NCBI GenBank assembly: GCA_945952465.1
Contig: CAMFIB010000009.1
Location: forward strand, 1 to 50,277
Reading direction: 5' to 3'
DNA: 50,277 bases
Origin: an uncultured Pseudomonadota bacterium
Lineage (GTDB): Bacteria > Pseudomonadota > Gammaproteobacteria > Burkholderiales > Burkholderiaceae_C
The position numbers were made by a program, and so were the translations under genes. This document shows, in pieces, positions 41,629 through 50,021 of this stretch; positions within the stretch are counted from its first letter, which is position 1; every line of letters starts with the position of its first letter. Under the pieces are notes generated by a model that was not told the DNA's origin, ran no database searches, and saw nothing but the letters and a program-made list of their open reading frames with translations.

Positions 41629-43833
41629 TCAGAGGGGGGCGAGCGCGGCGCGCACCTCGTCCACGCTCAGCACCTCGGACAGCAGCACCGGCGGCTTGCC
41701 GGGCGCATAGACCACGTAGAGCGGCACGCCGTTGCGGCCCAGGCCGTTCAGCGCGGCGCTGATGGCGGGGTCGCGCCGGGTCCAGTCGGCGCGCAGCAGC
41801 GCGACCTTCTTGTTGCTGAAATCGGCCAGCACGTCGGCGTGCGCCAGCGTGGTCTTCTTGTTGTACTGGCAGGTCACGCACCAGGCGGCGGTGAAGTCGA
41901 CGAACACCGGCGTGCCGGCGGCGGTGAGCTGCTCCACGCGGCCCGGCTCCCAGGCCTGCCACAGGCCGCTGGCCGCGCCGCCGCTGGCGGCCGTGGCGTC
42001 GGCCAATTTGGTGACATTCTGGCCGATGGTCAGCGCCAACGCTGCAAACCCTGCTATTGAAAGTGAAGCAATGATGAGCCGCGTGCGGCTCGCCAGCGTC
42101 AACGCCCACGCCACCATCGCGCCGGCCACCAGCAGCACCAGCAGCGCGGCCGCGCCGTCGATGCCGGTCTGCTGGCCCAGCACCCACACCAGCCAGGCCA
42201 CGGTGGCGAACATCGGGAAGGCCATCAGCCGGCGGAAGGTGTCCATCCACGGCCCCGGCCGCGGCAGGGCGCGCGCCACGGCCGGCAGCGCGCTGGCCAG
42301 CACGAAGGGCAGCGCCATGCCCACGCCGATCGCCGCGAACACCAGCAGCGCCTGTGCGGCGGGCAGAGCTATCGCGAAGCCGAGCGAAGCGCCCATGAAA
42401 GGCGCGGTGCAGGGCGAGGCAATGGCCACCGCCAGCACGCCCGACAGCAGCGCGTTCACCGCCGGGTGCTTGGCTTCGGCGCTGGCCAGCCGCTGCGGCA
42501 CGAAACCGCCGAACTCGAACAGCCCCGCCAGGTTCAGCCCGATCAGCGTGAACAGCCCGGCCAGCAGCGCCACCACCACCGGCGACTGGAGCTGAAAGCC
42601 CCAGCCCAGTTGCTCGCCGGCCGCCCGCAGCGCCAGCATCAGCGCGCCGAGCGCCACGAACGACAGCACCACCCCCGCCGCATAGGCCAGCCCCTGCAGC
42701 CGCAGCGCGCGCGGCGGCTGCCCGCCGTGGCTGCCAAAGCCGACCAGCTTGATCGCCAGCACCGGGAACACACAGGGCATCAGGTTCAGGATGAGGCCGC
42801 CCAGCAGCGCGCCGAACAGAGCGGCCAGCAGCGAGGTGGCCCCGTTGCCGCCCACCGGCGCGCCGCCCGCCGCCGCGTTGGCGCGCAGGGCCGCGTCGAG
42901 CTGCGGCGACACGCCGGCACCGCCCGCCACCGCGGGCCAGTTGCCCTGCACGGCCGCCTCGGTGCGCCAGCCCTGCCGGGTGGCGCCGCCGCCCAGGGCC
43001 AGCACCACCGGCATCACGGTGGGGCTGGCGCTGCGCTGCGCGGAGAGGGGGATGGTGCCGGTCCAGACGTCGCCGTTCCAGGCCTGCGTGTAGGGCGCGG
43101 CGGTTTCGATGACCTCGGCCGTCTCGGGGTAGAACTCCAGGCTCTTGCCCTGCGCTTCGGCCGGCAGGCCAGACACCGTGACCCGGATGTTCCTGCCCTC
43201 GACCGCCACCGTGCCGGCGCCGGCCGGCAGGTCGCGCGGGTGCTGCGCCATGGTGTCGTTGAACACCTGGGCCTGCAGCGCGGTCGAGCCCTTGGCGGGG
43301 ATCTTGAGCGTGAAGGCGCCGTCTTGCGGAATGCACTCCTTGCGGCAGACCAGCCAGGTGGCCTTGAGCTTCACCTCCAGCGTGTCGCCGATGAGCGAGG
43401 GCTTGAAGTCGGGCCCGATGGTCAATGGCACCGGCAGCAGCACCGTGCCCTCGTAGCCGTAGTTGGCCAGGTTGCCGAGCGGAATCTTGTGCGGCATCGG
43501 CCAGGCGATCTCGCCGGCGCTCACGCCTTTGGGCAGCGTCCATTGCACCGAGGTGGGCAGGCCGGAATCGCCGGCGTTCTTCCAGTAGGTGTGCCACTCG
43601 GGCTGGTGCGCGATCTGCAGGCCCACCCAGACCGGCTTGTCGGGGCTCACGCCGTCGGGCGCATAGGCCATCAGCTCGGCCCGCACCTGGTCGGTGGTGA
43701 CCACGGTCTGCGCGCCGGATTGCACGGCGGATTGGGCCGATGCCAGCGTGGATGCTAGCGTTGTTGCTATGAAAAACGCAGCTATCGCCAGCCGGCCAGC
43801 GGCTCGGGTCAAGGGGTTGGGGGAGCGGTTCAT
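41629..43833 (-). CDS. dsbD: Thiol:disulfide interchange protein DsbD
   Basis: DsbD carries electrons from cytoplasmic thioredoxin across the inner membrane to periplasmic reductases. The 734-residue precursor has a signal peptide, an N-terminal periplasmic domain with WLVCRKECIPQDGAF, about eight membrane helices with the redox cysteines in NLMPCVFPVLAIKLVGF and IASPCTAPFMGASLG, and a C-terminal thioredoxin domain with AAWCVTCQYNKKT. This larger form resembles the ScsB-like subgroup. Two dispersed repeat copies lie within it, one in the signal peptide. Confidence 0.93.
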   Translation of the reverse strand: MNRSPNPLTRAAGRLAIAAFFIATTLASTLASAQSAVQSGAQTVVTTDQVRAELMAYAPDGVSPDKPVWVGLQIAHQPEWHTYWKNAGDSGLPTSVQWTLPKGVSAGEIAWPMPHKIPLGNLANYGYEGTVLLPVPLTIGPDFKPSLIGDTLEVKLKATWLVCRKECIPQDGAFTLKIPAKGSTALQAQVFNDTMAQHPRDLPAGAGTVAVEGRNIRVTVSGLPAEAQGKSLEFYPETAEVIETAAPYTQAWNGDVWTGTIPLSAQRSASPTVMPVVLALGGGATRQGWRTEAAVQGNWPAVAGGAGVSPQLDAALRANAAAGGAPVGGNGATSLLAALFGALLGGLILNLMPCVFPVLAIKLVGFGSHGGQPPRALRLQGLAYAAGVVLSFVALGALMLALRAAGEQLGWGFQLQSPVVVALLAGLFTLIGLNLAGLFEFGGFVPQRLASAEAKHPAVNALLSGVLAVAIASPCTAPFMGASLGFAIALPAAQALLVFAAIGVGMALPFVLASALPAVARALPRPGPWMDTFRRLMAFPMFATVAWLVWVLGQQTGIDGAAALLVLLVAGAMVAWALTLASRTRLIIASLSIAGFAALALTIGQNVTKLADATAASGGAASGLWQAWEPGRVEQLTAAGTPVFVDFTAAWCVTCQYNKKTTLAHADVLADFSNKKVALLRADWTRRDPAISAALNGLGRNGVPLYVVYAPGKPPVLLSEVLSVDEVRAALAPL
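42053..42071 (-). repeat. Dispersed repeat, copy c (inside dsbD)
   Basis: On the minus strand TTGCTTCACTTTCAATAGC, related to copies b and e by TTGCT..., TTCAATAGC. It encodes part of a membrane helix. It is a weaker match than the others. Confidence 0.4.
43764..43792 (+). repeat. Dispersed repeat, copy d (dsbD signal peptide)
   Basis: TTGCTAT-GAAAAACGC-AGCTATC-GCCAGC on the plus strand, related to copies a, b and e by TTGCT, AGCTAT and GCCAGC. It encodes the hydrophobic core of the DsbD signal peptide. Confidence 0.45.
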
Positions 43834-43891
43834 CGCAAGGTCTGAGGGGGTACGGGGGGCGAAGTTCCGATTCTCCTATGATGCGGCCACC

Positions 43892-44689
43892 ATGTCCCTG
43901 GCCCTTCAGCCCCCAGGCCCGCGCCGCTGGGCCGACCTGAGCAGCGCCGATTTCGCCCGGCTGGACCCGGCGCGCACCGTTGCCGTGCTGCCGCTGGGCG
44001 CCACCGAGCAGCATGGCCCGCACCTGCCGCTGTCGGTCGACAGCGACATCCTTGCCGGCACCATCGCCGCCGCCGAACCGCACATCGCCGCCGACGCACC
44101 CGTCCTGTGGCTGCCCGCCCAGCCGGTCGGCCGCAGCGTCGAACACCTGGCATTCCCCGGCACGCTCACGCTGGGCATCGACACGCTCATCCACAGCTGG
44201 ATCGACATCGGCGAATGCGTGGCCCGCACCGGCCTGCGCAAGCTGGTGCTGCTGAACGCGCATGGCGGCAACATCTCGTCCATGGACATCGCCGGCCGCG
44301 AGCTGCGTGCCCGCCACGGCCTGCAGGTCTGGCTCGTCCACACCTTCCAGCTCGCGCTGCCGGCCGAGGTGCAGGCCCTGTTCACCGCCGACGAGCACCG
44401 CTACGGCGCCCATGCCGGCGCCGTCGAAACCTCGCTCATGCTGGCGCTGCGCCCCGAGGCGGTGCGCACCGCGGCGTTCGCCCGGTTCGACTCCGCCACC
44501 CAGGCCCGCGCCGCCAGCCACCCGCTGCTGGCCCGGCACGGCGTGAAGCTGGCCTGGGCCGCCGAAGACCTCAACCCCAGCGGCGCCGTGGGCGACACCA
44601 CCGCCGCCAGCGCCGACAAGGGCCGCGCGCTGATCGGGGCGATGGGCGCCGCGCTGGCGGAAGTGCTGGGCGAACTGGTGCGCGTCTGA
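43892..44689 (+). CDS. Creatininase-family amidohydrolase
   Basis: The 265-residue metalloenzyme has VLPLGATEQHGPHLPLSVDSD, with the family Glu/His/Asp metal ligands, then LVLLNAHGGNISSMD and HAGAVETSLML. The family contains creatininase, formamide-type hydrolases and MftE-like peptidases; the substrate cannot be fixed by sequence. It precedes cynS by 70 bp on the same strand, so a role with small amide or urea-like nitrogen compounds is possible. Confidence 0.85.
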   Translation: MSLALQPPGPRRWADLSSADFARLDPARTVAVLPLGATEQHGPHLPLSVDSDILAGTIAAAEPHIAADAPVLWLPAQPVGRSVEHLAFPGTLTLGIDTLIHSWIDIGECVARTGLRKLVLLNAHGGNISSMDIAGRELRARHGLQVWLVHTFQLALPAEVQALFTADEHRYGAHAGAVETSLMLALRPEAVRTAAFARFDSATQARAASHPLLARHGVKLAWAAEDLNPSGAVGDTTAASADKGRALIGAMGAALAEVLGELVRV

Positions 44690-44717
44690 GCTGGCGCGTG
44701 GCACGGCGGTTGCTATT

Positions 44718-44755
44718 CCGTTGCACCGCCGCACCGTTGTGGCGCGCAACGGAGG
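44718..44755 (+). promoter_or_regulatory. Structured leader of cynS covering the Shine-Dalgarno
   Basis: CCGTTGC (44718-44724) pairs with GCAACGG (44746-44752), and inside it GCCGCA (44728-44733) pairs with TGTGGC (44738-44743, one G.T pair) around CCGT. The ribosome-binding site GGAGG (44751-44755) begins within the outer stem. It may control cynS translation. Confidence 0.5.
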
Positions 44756-44759
44756 CCCC

Positions 44760-45203
44760 ATGAACCGCAACGACGTCACCGAAAAAATCATCACGGCCAA
44801 GGTCGCCAAGGGCATCCAGTGGGCCGACGTGGCGAAGAAGGTCGGTGAATCCAAGGAATGGACGACCGCGCTGTGCCTCGGCCAGATGACGGCCAGCGCC
44901 GCCCAGGCCCGGGTGCTCGGCAAGCTCTTCGGCCTCACCGCCGAGGAGCAGAAGTGGCTGCAGGTGCCGCCGTACAAGGGCTCGCTGCCCACGCCCGTGC
45001 CGACCGACCCGCTCATCTACCGCTGGTACGAGATCGTCAACGTCTACGGCAGCACGATCAAGGAGCTCATCCACGAGGAGTTCGGCGACGGCATCATGAG
45101 CGCGATCGACTTCAGCATGGACATCCAGCGACAGCCCGATCCCAAGGGTGACCGCGTGAATGTCGTTTTGTCCGGGAAATTTCTTCCCTACAAGACCTAT
45201 TAA
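44760..45203 (+). CDS. cynS: Cyanate hydratase (cyanase)
   Basis: Cyanase converts cyanate and bicarbonate to ammonia and two CO2. The 147-residue decamer-forming subunit has a helix-turn-helix-like N-terminus and the active-site residues Arg88, Glu91 and Ser114 (YRWYEIVNVYG and GDGIMSAIDF), with the same spacing as Arg96, Glu99 and Ser122 in E. coli. The usual partner carbonic anhydrase (CynT) and CynR are not next to it. The TAA stop shares TTAA with the convergent RDD gene stop. Confidence 0.97.
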   Translation: MNRNDVTEKIITAKVAKGIQWADVAKKVGESKEWTTALCLGQMTASAAQARVLGKLFGLTAEEQKWLQVPPYKGSLPTPVPTDPLIYRWYEIVNVYGSTIKELIHEEFGDGIMSAIDFSMDIQRQPDPKGDRVNVVLSGKFLPYKTY

Positions 45204-45682
45204 GGCGCGTCGAAGCGCACGGCCTGCTTGCCGCCGCGCGGCCGCACCACCACCGTGCCGGCCAGCTTGTCGTGCCAGCCCTGCTTGCGGGCGTCGAAAG
45301 CCACCCACAGCAGGCCGAGGCCGAACGGGATGGTGGAGACGAAGTAGCCGAGGTAGCGGCCCAGCGCCTGCGCGGTGCTGGGCTTGCCACCGGTGCGCGC
45401 GTCCACGATGCGGGCGCCGAACACCATCTTGCCCGGCGTGGCCTGCCGCGCCAGCCAGAACACAACCACCGCCAGCGCCGGCAGCACCCAGGTCAGGAAC
45501 ACGTCCATCGGCCCCTGCACGATGACCTGGCTGCTCATCGACCAGTAGCCCGGCCCGTAGACATAGGTCGCGAAGGGCGCGAGCAGCAGCATCAGCAGCA
45601 GGCTGTCGATCACGGCCGCCCACACGCGCAGCCAGAAGCCGACGTACTCCAGCTCGCCGCCGTCGTGCACGGTGCCGTTCAT
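45200..45682 (-). CDS. RDD-family membrane protein
   Basis: The 160-residue protein has the RDD signature near its start (YVGFWLRVWAAVIDSLLLM), hydrophobic segments at about residues 20-40 and 60-78, and the conserved TPGKMVFGARIVDARTGGKP. Its role is unknown; some members affect ion or pH tolerance. The start overlaps the pirin stop by ATGA, so it is the last gene of that operon. Confidence 0.85.
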   Translation of the reverse strand: MNGTVHDGGELEYVGFWLRVWAAVIDSLLLMLLLAPFATYVYGPGYWSMSSQVIVQGPMDVFLTWVLPALAVVVFWLARQATPGKMVFGARIVDARTGGKPSTAQALGRYLGYFVSTIPFGLGLLWVAFDARKQGWHDKLAGTVVVRPRGGKQAVRFDAP

Positions 45683-46581
45683 GCGAGCCGCCCCATCTTG
45701 CCGGCCTGGAAATCCAGCATCGCCTGGCGGATCTCCTGCTCGCTGTTCATCACGAAGGGCCCGTAGCCGACGATGGGCTCGTCGATCGGCTCGCCGGCCA
45801 GCAGCAAGAGCGTGGCGTCTTCGGCGCCGGCCCGCAGCCGCACCCCGTCGCCGTGGCGCTCGAACAGCGCGGCCTGCGCGGGCGCCAGGGGTTCGGCGGC
45901 GCCGTCCACCGCCACCCGGCCGTGCAGCACCACGGCGAGCGTGGTGTAGCCGTTTGGCACGGCCAGTTCCAGCGGCTGGTTGGCCTTGAGGCGGATGTCC
46001 CAGACCTGCATGGGCGTGAAGGTCTGGGTGGGGCCGCGGGTGGCATCCTGCGCGGCGGCCGGGTACTGGCCGGCGATCACGCGCAGCGTGCCGGCGCCGC
46101 CTGGCAGCGGCACCTCGGGAATCTGCGCGGCCGTGATGCCCTGGTAGCGCGGCGCGCCCATCTTGTCGCGCGCCGGCAGGTTCACCCACAGCTGCACCAT
46201 CTCGAAGGCGCCGCCCCGGCCGGCGAAGTCGCTGCCGTGGAACTCTTCGTGCACCAGGCCGCCGGCGGCGGTCATCCACTGCACGTCGCCGGGGCCGATG
46301 CGGCCGCCGCCGCCGGCCGAGTCGCGGTGCTCCACCTCGCCGGCGTAGACGATGGTCACCGTCTCGAAGCCGCGGTGCGGGTGGCTGCCCACGCCGCGCC
46401 GCGCGGTGGTGGGCTCGAACCGCGCGGGGCCGGCGTAGTCGAGCAGCAGGAAGGGGCTGAGGGCGGGGGCGAGCGGGCCGTCGTAGCCGAACAGCGTGCG
46501 CACCGGAAAGCCGTCGCCCACCCAGTGGCCGCCGGCGCTGCGCAGCACCTGTTGGAGGGGTTTGGGGTTCATGGTGGTCAT
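45679..46581 (-). CDS. Pirin-family protein
   Basis: The 300-residue bicupin has FGYDGPLAPALSPFLLLDYAG and metal-binding HPHRGFETVTIVYAGEVEHRDS, where two His and a later Glu/His coordinate iron in characterised pirins, and GDVQWMTAAGGLVHEEF. Bacterial pirins include quercetin dioxygenases and redox regulators. It overlaps both the upstream secreted gene and the downstream RDD gene, so the three are one unit. Confidence 0.92.
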   Translation of the reverse strand: MTTMNPKPLQQVLRSAGGHWVGDGFPVRTLFGYDGPLAPALSPFLLLDYAGPARFEPTTARRGVGSHPHRGFETVTIVYAGEVEHRDSAGGGGRIGPGDVQWMTAAGGLVHEEFHGSDFAGRGGAFEMVQLWVNLPARDKMGAPRYQGITAAQIPEVPLPGGAGTLRVIAGQYPAAAQDATRGPTQTFTPMQVWDIRLKANQPLELAVPNGYTTLAVVLHGRVAVDGAAEPLAPAQAALFERHGDGVRLRAGAEDATLLLLAGEPIDEPIVGYGPFVMNSEQEIRQAMLDFQAGKMGRLA

Positions 46582-46988
46582 TGTGCCGGCACGGTGGTCT
46601 GCGTTTCGCGGATCACGCCGCCGCCCTCCACGCTGCCGCTGGCCGAGCCGGCGCCCCGCACGCGGGCGATGCAGTCGGCCTTGTCGGCGGCGGGCAGCGG
46701 GTCGCAGCGGCGCGTGGCGTTGGCGGACAACGCCGCCTCGCCGTTGCCGAGCAGGCCGCGCTGTTCGTCGGCGCGGGCGTTGCGGGCCTCGAGCATGCAG
46801 GCCGCGAGGTCTTGCTGCGGGTGGTGCTTCTGGCAGTTGGCGCGGTCGGCGGCGGCCTCGGCGCTGCTGCCGGCTTTGGCGGGTTTCTTGTCGGCGGCCT
46901 GCGCGGGCGCGAGCAGCAGGGCGCCCAGCGCGAGCGCGCAGGCCGTGGTGCAGGTGGTGGCTGAACGGGGTGTGGGGCGGTGCGGCAT
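46578..46988 (-). CDS. Small secreted hypothetical protein
   Basis: The 136-residue protein has a signal peptide (TACALALGALLLAPAQAAD) and a mature part with four cysteines spaced as CQKHHPQQDLAACM and RRCDPLPAADKADC, probably two disulfides. I do not recognise the family. Its stop overlaps the pirin start by 4 bp, so it is the first gene of the operon. Confidence 0.72.
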   Translation of the reverse strand: MPHRPTPRSATTCTTACALALGALLLAPAQAADKKPAKAGSSAEAAADRANCQKHHPQQDLAACMLEARNARADEQRGLLGNGEAALSANATRRCDPLPAADKADCIARVRGAGSASGSVEGGGVIRETQTTVPAQ

Positions 46989-47072
46989 GGCGGTCTCCTG
47001 CCGGGTTGTGAAGACCGCCAGCTTAAGGGTCGGCCAAGACCCGCACCGACGCCGGGGTTCAGCCGCCCGGGT

Positions 47073-47744
47073 TCAGGCGAAGCTGACGCAGTGGGCGCGG
47101 TCCGGGTGCTCGAGGTGCGGCAGCGTGTTGAAGGTCTGCAACTGGCAGCGCTTGGGGTTGCAGTGCAGCTCGGTGATGGCGCTGTTGCGCAGCCGCAGGT
47201 TCAGCTCGATGGTGGCCTCCGGTGAGGTGCCCAGCACATGGCCGACCGCGGTGGAAATGGGGCCGCCGCTGGAGACGATGAGCACGTCGCCGCTGCAGTG
47301 GGCGCGGGCGTGGTCGAGTGCGTCCACCACGCCCGCGCGGAAGCTGTCGTAGTCGGGCATGCCGGCGGGCGACACCACGCCGGCCATCCACTGCCTGAGG
47401 CCGTCGCGCAGCAGCCGGAAGTGGTGGCGGTACAGCTCGGGCGTGTCGGGCCTGGCCAGCGGCTGCGGGTGCACGGCGGCGATGACGGCGTGCGCGTCGT
47501 ATTCATTCAGGCCGGGCCGCTCCAGCGCCTCGGGCAATGCGTCGGCGTAGCCTTCACGGATGCCGGCCCAGGTCTGGCGGTGGCGGCGCAGCGTGCCGGT
47601 CAGCACCGCCTCGAAGCGCACGCCCTTGCGGCGGAAATACTCGCCGAGGTGCACGCTCTGCGTGTGGCCCAGTTCGCTGAGCTGGTCGTAGTCGTCCGCG
47701 CCGAACGAGGCCTGGCCGTGCCGCACGAGGTAAAGGGTTCCCAT
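47073..47744 (-). CDS. Histidine-phosphatase-family protein (second His replaced)
   Basis: The 223-residue protein has the branch-1 signature LVRHGQASFGADDYDQLSELG and the acid residue in LNEYDAH. In the usual second active-site motif (HGG) it has IVSSGGPISTAVGH, with Ser in place of His. This variant occurs widely in related proteins to my knowledge, so it may still be an enzyme with changed chemistry. The substrate is unknown. Confidence 0.85.
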   Translation of the reverse strand: MGTLYLVRHGQASFGADDYDQLSELGHTQSVHLGEYFRRKGVRFEAVLTGTLRRHRQTWAGIREGYADALPEALERPGLNEYDAHAVIAAVHPQPLARPDTPELYRHHFRLLRDGLRQWMAGVVSPAGMPDYDSFRAGVVDALDHARAHCSGDVLIVSSGGPISTAVGHVLGTSPEATIELNLRLRNSAITELHCNPKRCQLQTFNTLPHLEHPDRAHCVSFA

Positions 47745-47841
47745 ATCGGCGCGATTGTGGGCGGGCCTGCGGCGGCGGCCATGTCGCTGCTGCGACGAAA
47801 CGCGGCGCCGGAGTCTCCGACCGGACTGCCGCCCGCGCCCC

Positions 47842-48729
47842 TCACAGCGTGGCGTGGCCGTGCAGCACCGTCACGCTGTGGCCGCCCACCCAGACCTGGC
47901 CCGCGTCGTCGCGCTCGATGAACACGCGGCCGTCGCGCTGCAGGCAGCGGCCCTGCGCGGCCACGTAGCGCGGCGGCGCCACGCCGTCTTCGATCAGCCA
48001 CTGCGCCAGCGCCGCGTTCAGGCTGCCGGTGACGGGGTCTTCCGGCACGCCGATGGGTGCGGCGAAGGCGCGCACCTCGCACCAGGGCAATTCCGGATTT
48101 GCTCCCAATTCGATAGCTACAACGCCAGCATTCACGCCGACAACGCCCACTTTTTGTTCCAGAAACTTGAGTTTGGCGTGGTCGGGCGCCAGCCGCAGCA
48201 CGGTGGGCACGCTGTCCAGCCGCAGCGCCAGCCACACCGGCCCGTTGTCGAGCAGCTGCGCGCTGACGATCTGCCCGGCCGACAGCCCCAGCGCGCCGGC
48301 CACCTGGGCCAGCAGCGTGGGCGAGGGCGCGCTGCGCTTGAGCGGCGGCGCGGCGAAGAACAGCCGGCCGGCGCTGCCGGGCGTGTCGTCCTGCCGCACC
48401 GACACCAGGCCCACGCCGCACTGCTGCCGCACCAGCCCGCGCTGGCGCGGCCGGCCGCCGGCCGCCAGCCACGCGTGGCAACTGCCCAGCGTGGGGTGGC
48501 CGGCAAACGGCAGCTCGCCGCCGGGCGTGAAGATGCGCACCCGGTAGTCGGCCGCCGGGTCGGTGGGCGGCAGCAGAAAGGTGGTTTCCGACAAATTGGT
48601 CCAGCGCGCGAAGGCCTGCATCGCGGCGTCGTCCAGGCCCTCAGCGTCGAGCACCACCGCCAGCGGGTTGCCGAGCAGCGGCCGGTCGGTGAACACGTCG
48701 ACCTGCGTGTAGGTGCGTGTTCGGCTCAC
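47842..48729 (-). CDS. PhzF-family isomerase-like protein
   Basis: The 295-residue protein of the PhzF/DAP-epimerase fold has FTDRPLLGNPLAVVLDA, TNLSETTFLLPP with the catalytic Glu, FTPGGELPFAGHPTLGSCHAW and DPVTGSLNAALAQWL. The family isomerises or epimerises small metabolites; the substrate is not known. It overlaps the aminotransferase stop by 4 bp, so the two may act on the same amino acid or keto acid. A dispersed repeat lies within it. Confidence 0.9.
   Translation of the reverse strand: MSRTRTYTQVDVFTDRPLLGNPLAVVLDAEGLDDAAMQAFARWTNLSETTFLLPPTDPAADYRVRIFTPGGELPFAGHPTLGSCHAWLAAGGRPRQRGLVRQQCGVGLVSVRQDDTPGSAGRLFFAAPPLKRSAPSPTLLAQVAGALGLSAGQIVSAQLLDNGPVWLALRLDSVPTVLRLAPDHAKLKFLEQKVGVVGVNAGVVAIELGANPELPWCEVRAFAAPIGVPEDPVTGSLNAALAQWLIEDGVAPPRYVAAQGRCLQRDGRVFIERDDAGQVWVGGHSVTVLHGHATL
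48098..48129 (+). repeat. Dispersed repeat, copy e (inside phzF-like gene)
   Basis: TTTGCTCC-CA-ATTC-G-ATAGC-TA-CAACGCCAGC on the plus strand; the best partner of copy b in priA. It encodes about LEQKVGVVGVNAGVVAIE on the opposite strand with its neighbouring AT-rich bases. Confidence 0.55.
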
Positions 48730-49910
48730 GGGCGTTGCTCCACGGCCTCGCGCACCACCGCCGCCAGCGCGGCGATGCCGGTGTCGATCTGCTCCGGCGT
48801 GGCGGTCACGAAGGAGAGCCGCAGGCAGCGCGCGTCGGCCTCACCGGCGAAGAAGGCCGCGCCCGGCACGTAGGCCACGCCGCGCGCCACCGCGGCCGGC
48901 AGCAACGCCGTGGCGTCCAGCCCGCGCGGCAGCCGCAGCCACAGGAACATGCCGCCGTCGGGCCGGTTCCATTCGGCGCCGTTGTCGCCACCGGCCGGCA
49001 TGTGGCGGGCCAGCGCGGCCAGCATCGCGTCGCGCTGGGCCTTGTAGCGGGCGCGGATCATCGGCACATGGCGGTCCAGGAAATCGCCCTGCATCACCTC
49101 GAAGGCCACGCGCTGGTTCAGGCTGGGGCTGTGCAGGTCGGCCGCCTGTTTCGCCTGCAGCAGCTTGGGGTAGAGCGCGCCGGGCGCGACCACAAAACCC
49201 AGCCGCAGCCCCGGCGCCAGCACCTTGGAGAGCGAGCCCAGGTACAGCGTGCCCTCGGGCCGCAGCGCGGCCAGCGGCGCGGGCGGCGGCGTGTCGAACC
49301 ACAGCTCGCCATAGGGGTTGTCTTCCACCAGGCCGAGGCCTGTGCGCTCGGCCGCTTCGGTGACGGCTTGGCGGCGTGCCGCGTCCATCGTGCGGCCGGT
49401 CGGGTTCTGGAAATTGGGCAGCAGGTAGGCGAAGCGCGCGCCCGGGGCTGCGGCGGCCAGCGCGTCGGCGTCGGGGCCGGCGTCGTCGCCCGGCACGGCC
49501 TGCACCGTGGGGCCCATCGGCGAGAAGGCCTGCAGCGCGCCGAGGTAGGTGGGCGTTTCCACCAGCACCCGGCTGCCGGTGTCGATCAGCACCTTGGCGA
49601 TCAAGTCCAGCCCCTGCTGCGAACCGGTGGTGATGAGCACCTGCGACGGCTTCACCGGCCACGGCAGCCGCGCCGCCAGCAGCTCGCGCAGCGGGCCGAA
49701 ACCCTCGCTGGCCGCGTACTGCAGCGCGGCGGGGCCGTCGTCGGCCAGCACCTTCTGGCAGGCCTCGGCGAAGGCCGGCACCGGGAAGGTCAGCGGCGAC
49801 GGCAGGCCGCCGGCGAAGCTGATGGTGCCGGGCCGCTCGGTGAGCTTCAGGATTTCGCGGATCACCGACGGGTTCATCGCGTCGGCGCGTTGCGACAGGG
49901 TCCAGGTCAT
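48726..49910 (-). CDS. PLP-dependent aminotransferase (class I/II, MocR-linked)
   Basis: The 394-residue protein has the 2-aminoadipate/LysN-type N-terminus (MNPSVIREILKLTERPGTISFAGGLPSP), ITTGSQQGLDLIAKVLID, and the PLP-lysine region LYLGSLSKVLAPGLRLGFV. It transfers amino groups between an amino acid and a keto acid; the substrate is not fixed. The start at 49910 has a GGAG Shine-Dalgarno. It is divergent from the regulator at 50022, a usual MocR/aminotransferase arrangement. Confidence 0.9.
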   Translation of the reverse strand: MTWTLSQRADAMNPSVIREILKLTERPGTISFAGGLPSPLTFPVPAFAEACQKVLADDGPAALQYAASEGFGPLRELLAARLPWPVKPSQVLITTGSQQGLDLIAKVLIDTGSRVLVETPTYLGALQAFSPMGPTVQAVPGDDAGPDADALAAAAPGARFAYLLPNFQNPTGRTMDAARRQAVTEAAERTGLGLVEDNPYGELWFDTPPPAPLAALRPEGTLYLGSLSKVLAPGLRLGFVVAPGALYPKLLQAKQAADLHSPSLNQRVAFEVMQGDFLDRHVPMIRARYKAQRDAMLAALARHMPAGGDNGAEWNRPDGGMFLWLRLPRGLDATALLPAAVARGVAYVPGAAFFAGEADARCLRLSFVTATPEQIDTGIAALAAVVREAVEQRP

Positions 49911-49963
49911 GCGGGTCTCCGGCAGGTCGTTGTGTTCGGGAGGCTCGACTGTAGGCGGCGCAG

Positions 49964-50013
49964 CCGATACAGTTGCAATACAGATTTCAAGGTCAATTCG
50001 CATGCTGTATCGG
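49964..50013. promoter_or_regulatory. MocR-type operator/promoter region
   Basis: Two direct ATACAG sites at 49967-49972 and 49978-49983 are 11 bp apart, one helical turn. A reverse CTGTAT is at 50005-50010, and the outer sites extend to a perfect inverted repeat CCGATACAG/CTGTATCGG (49964-49972/50005-50013). Such repeated half-sites are typical for MocR regulators, which bind as head-to-tail dimers. It lies between the divergent aminotransferase and regulator starts. Confidence 0.7.
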
Positions 50014-50021
50014 TCAAAACC

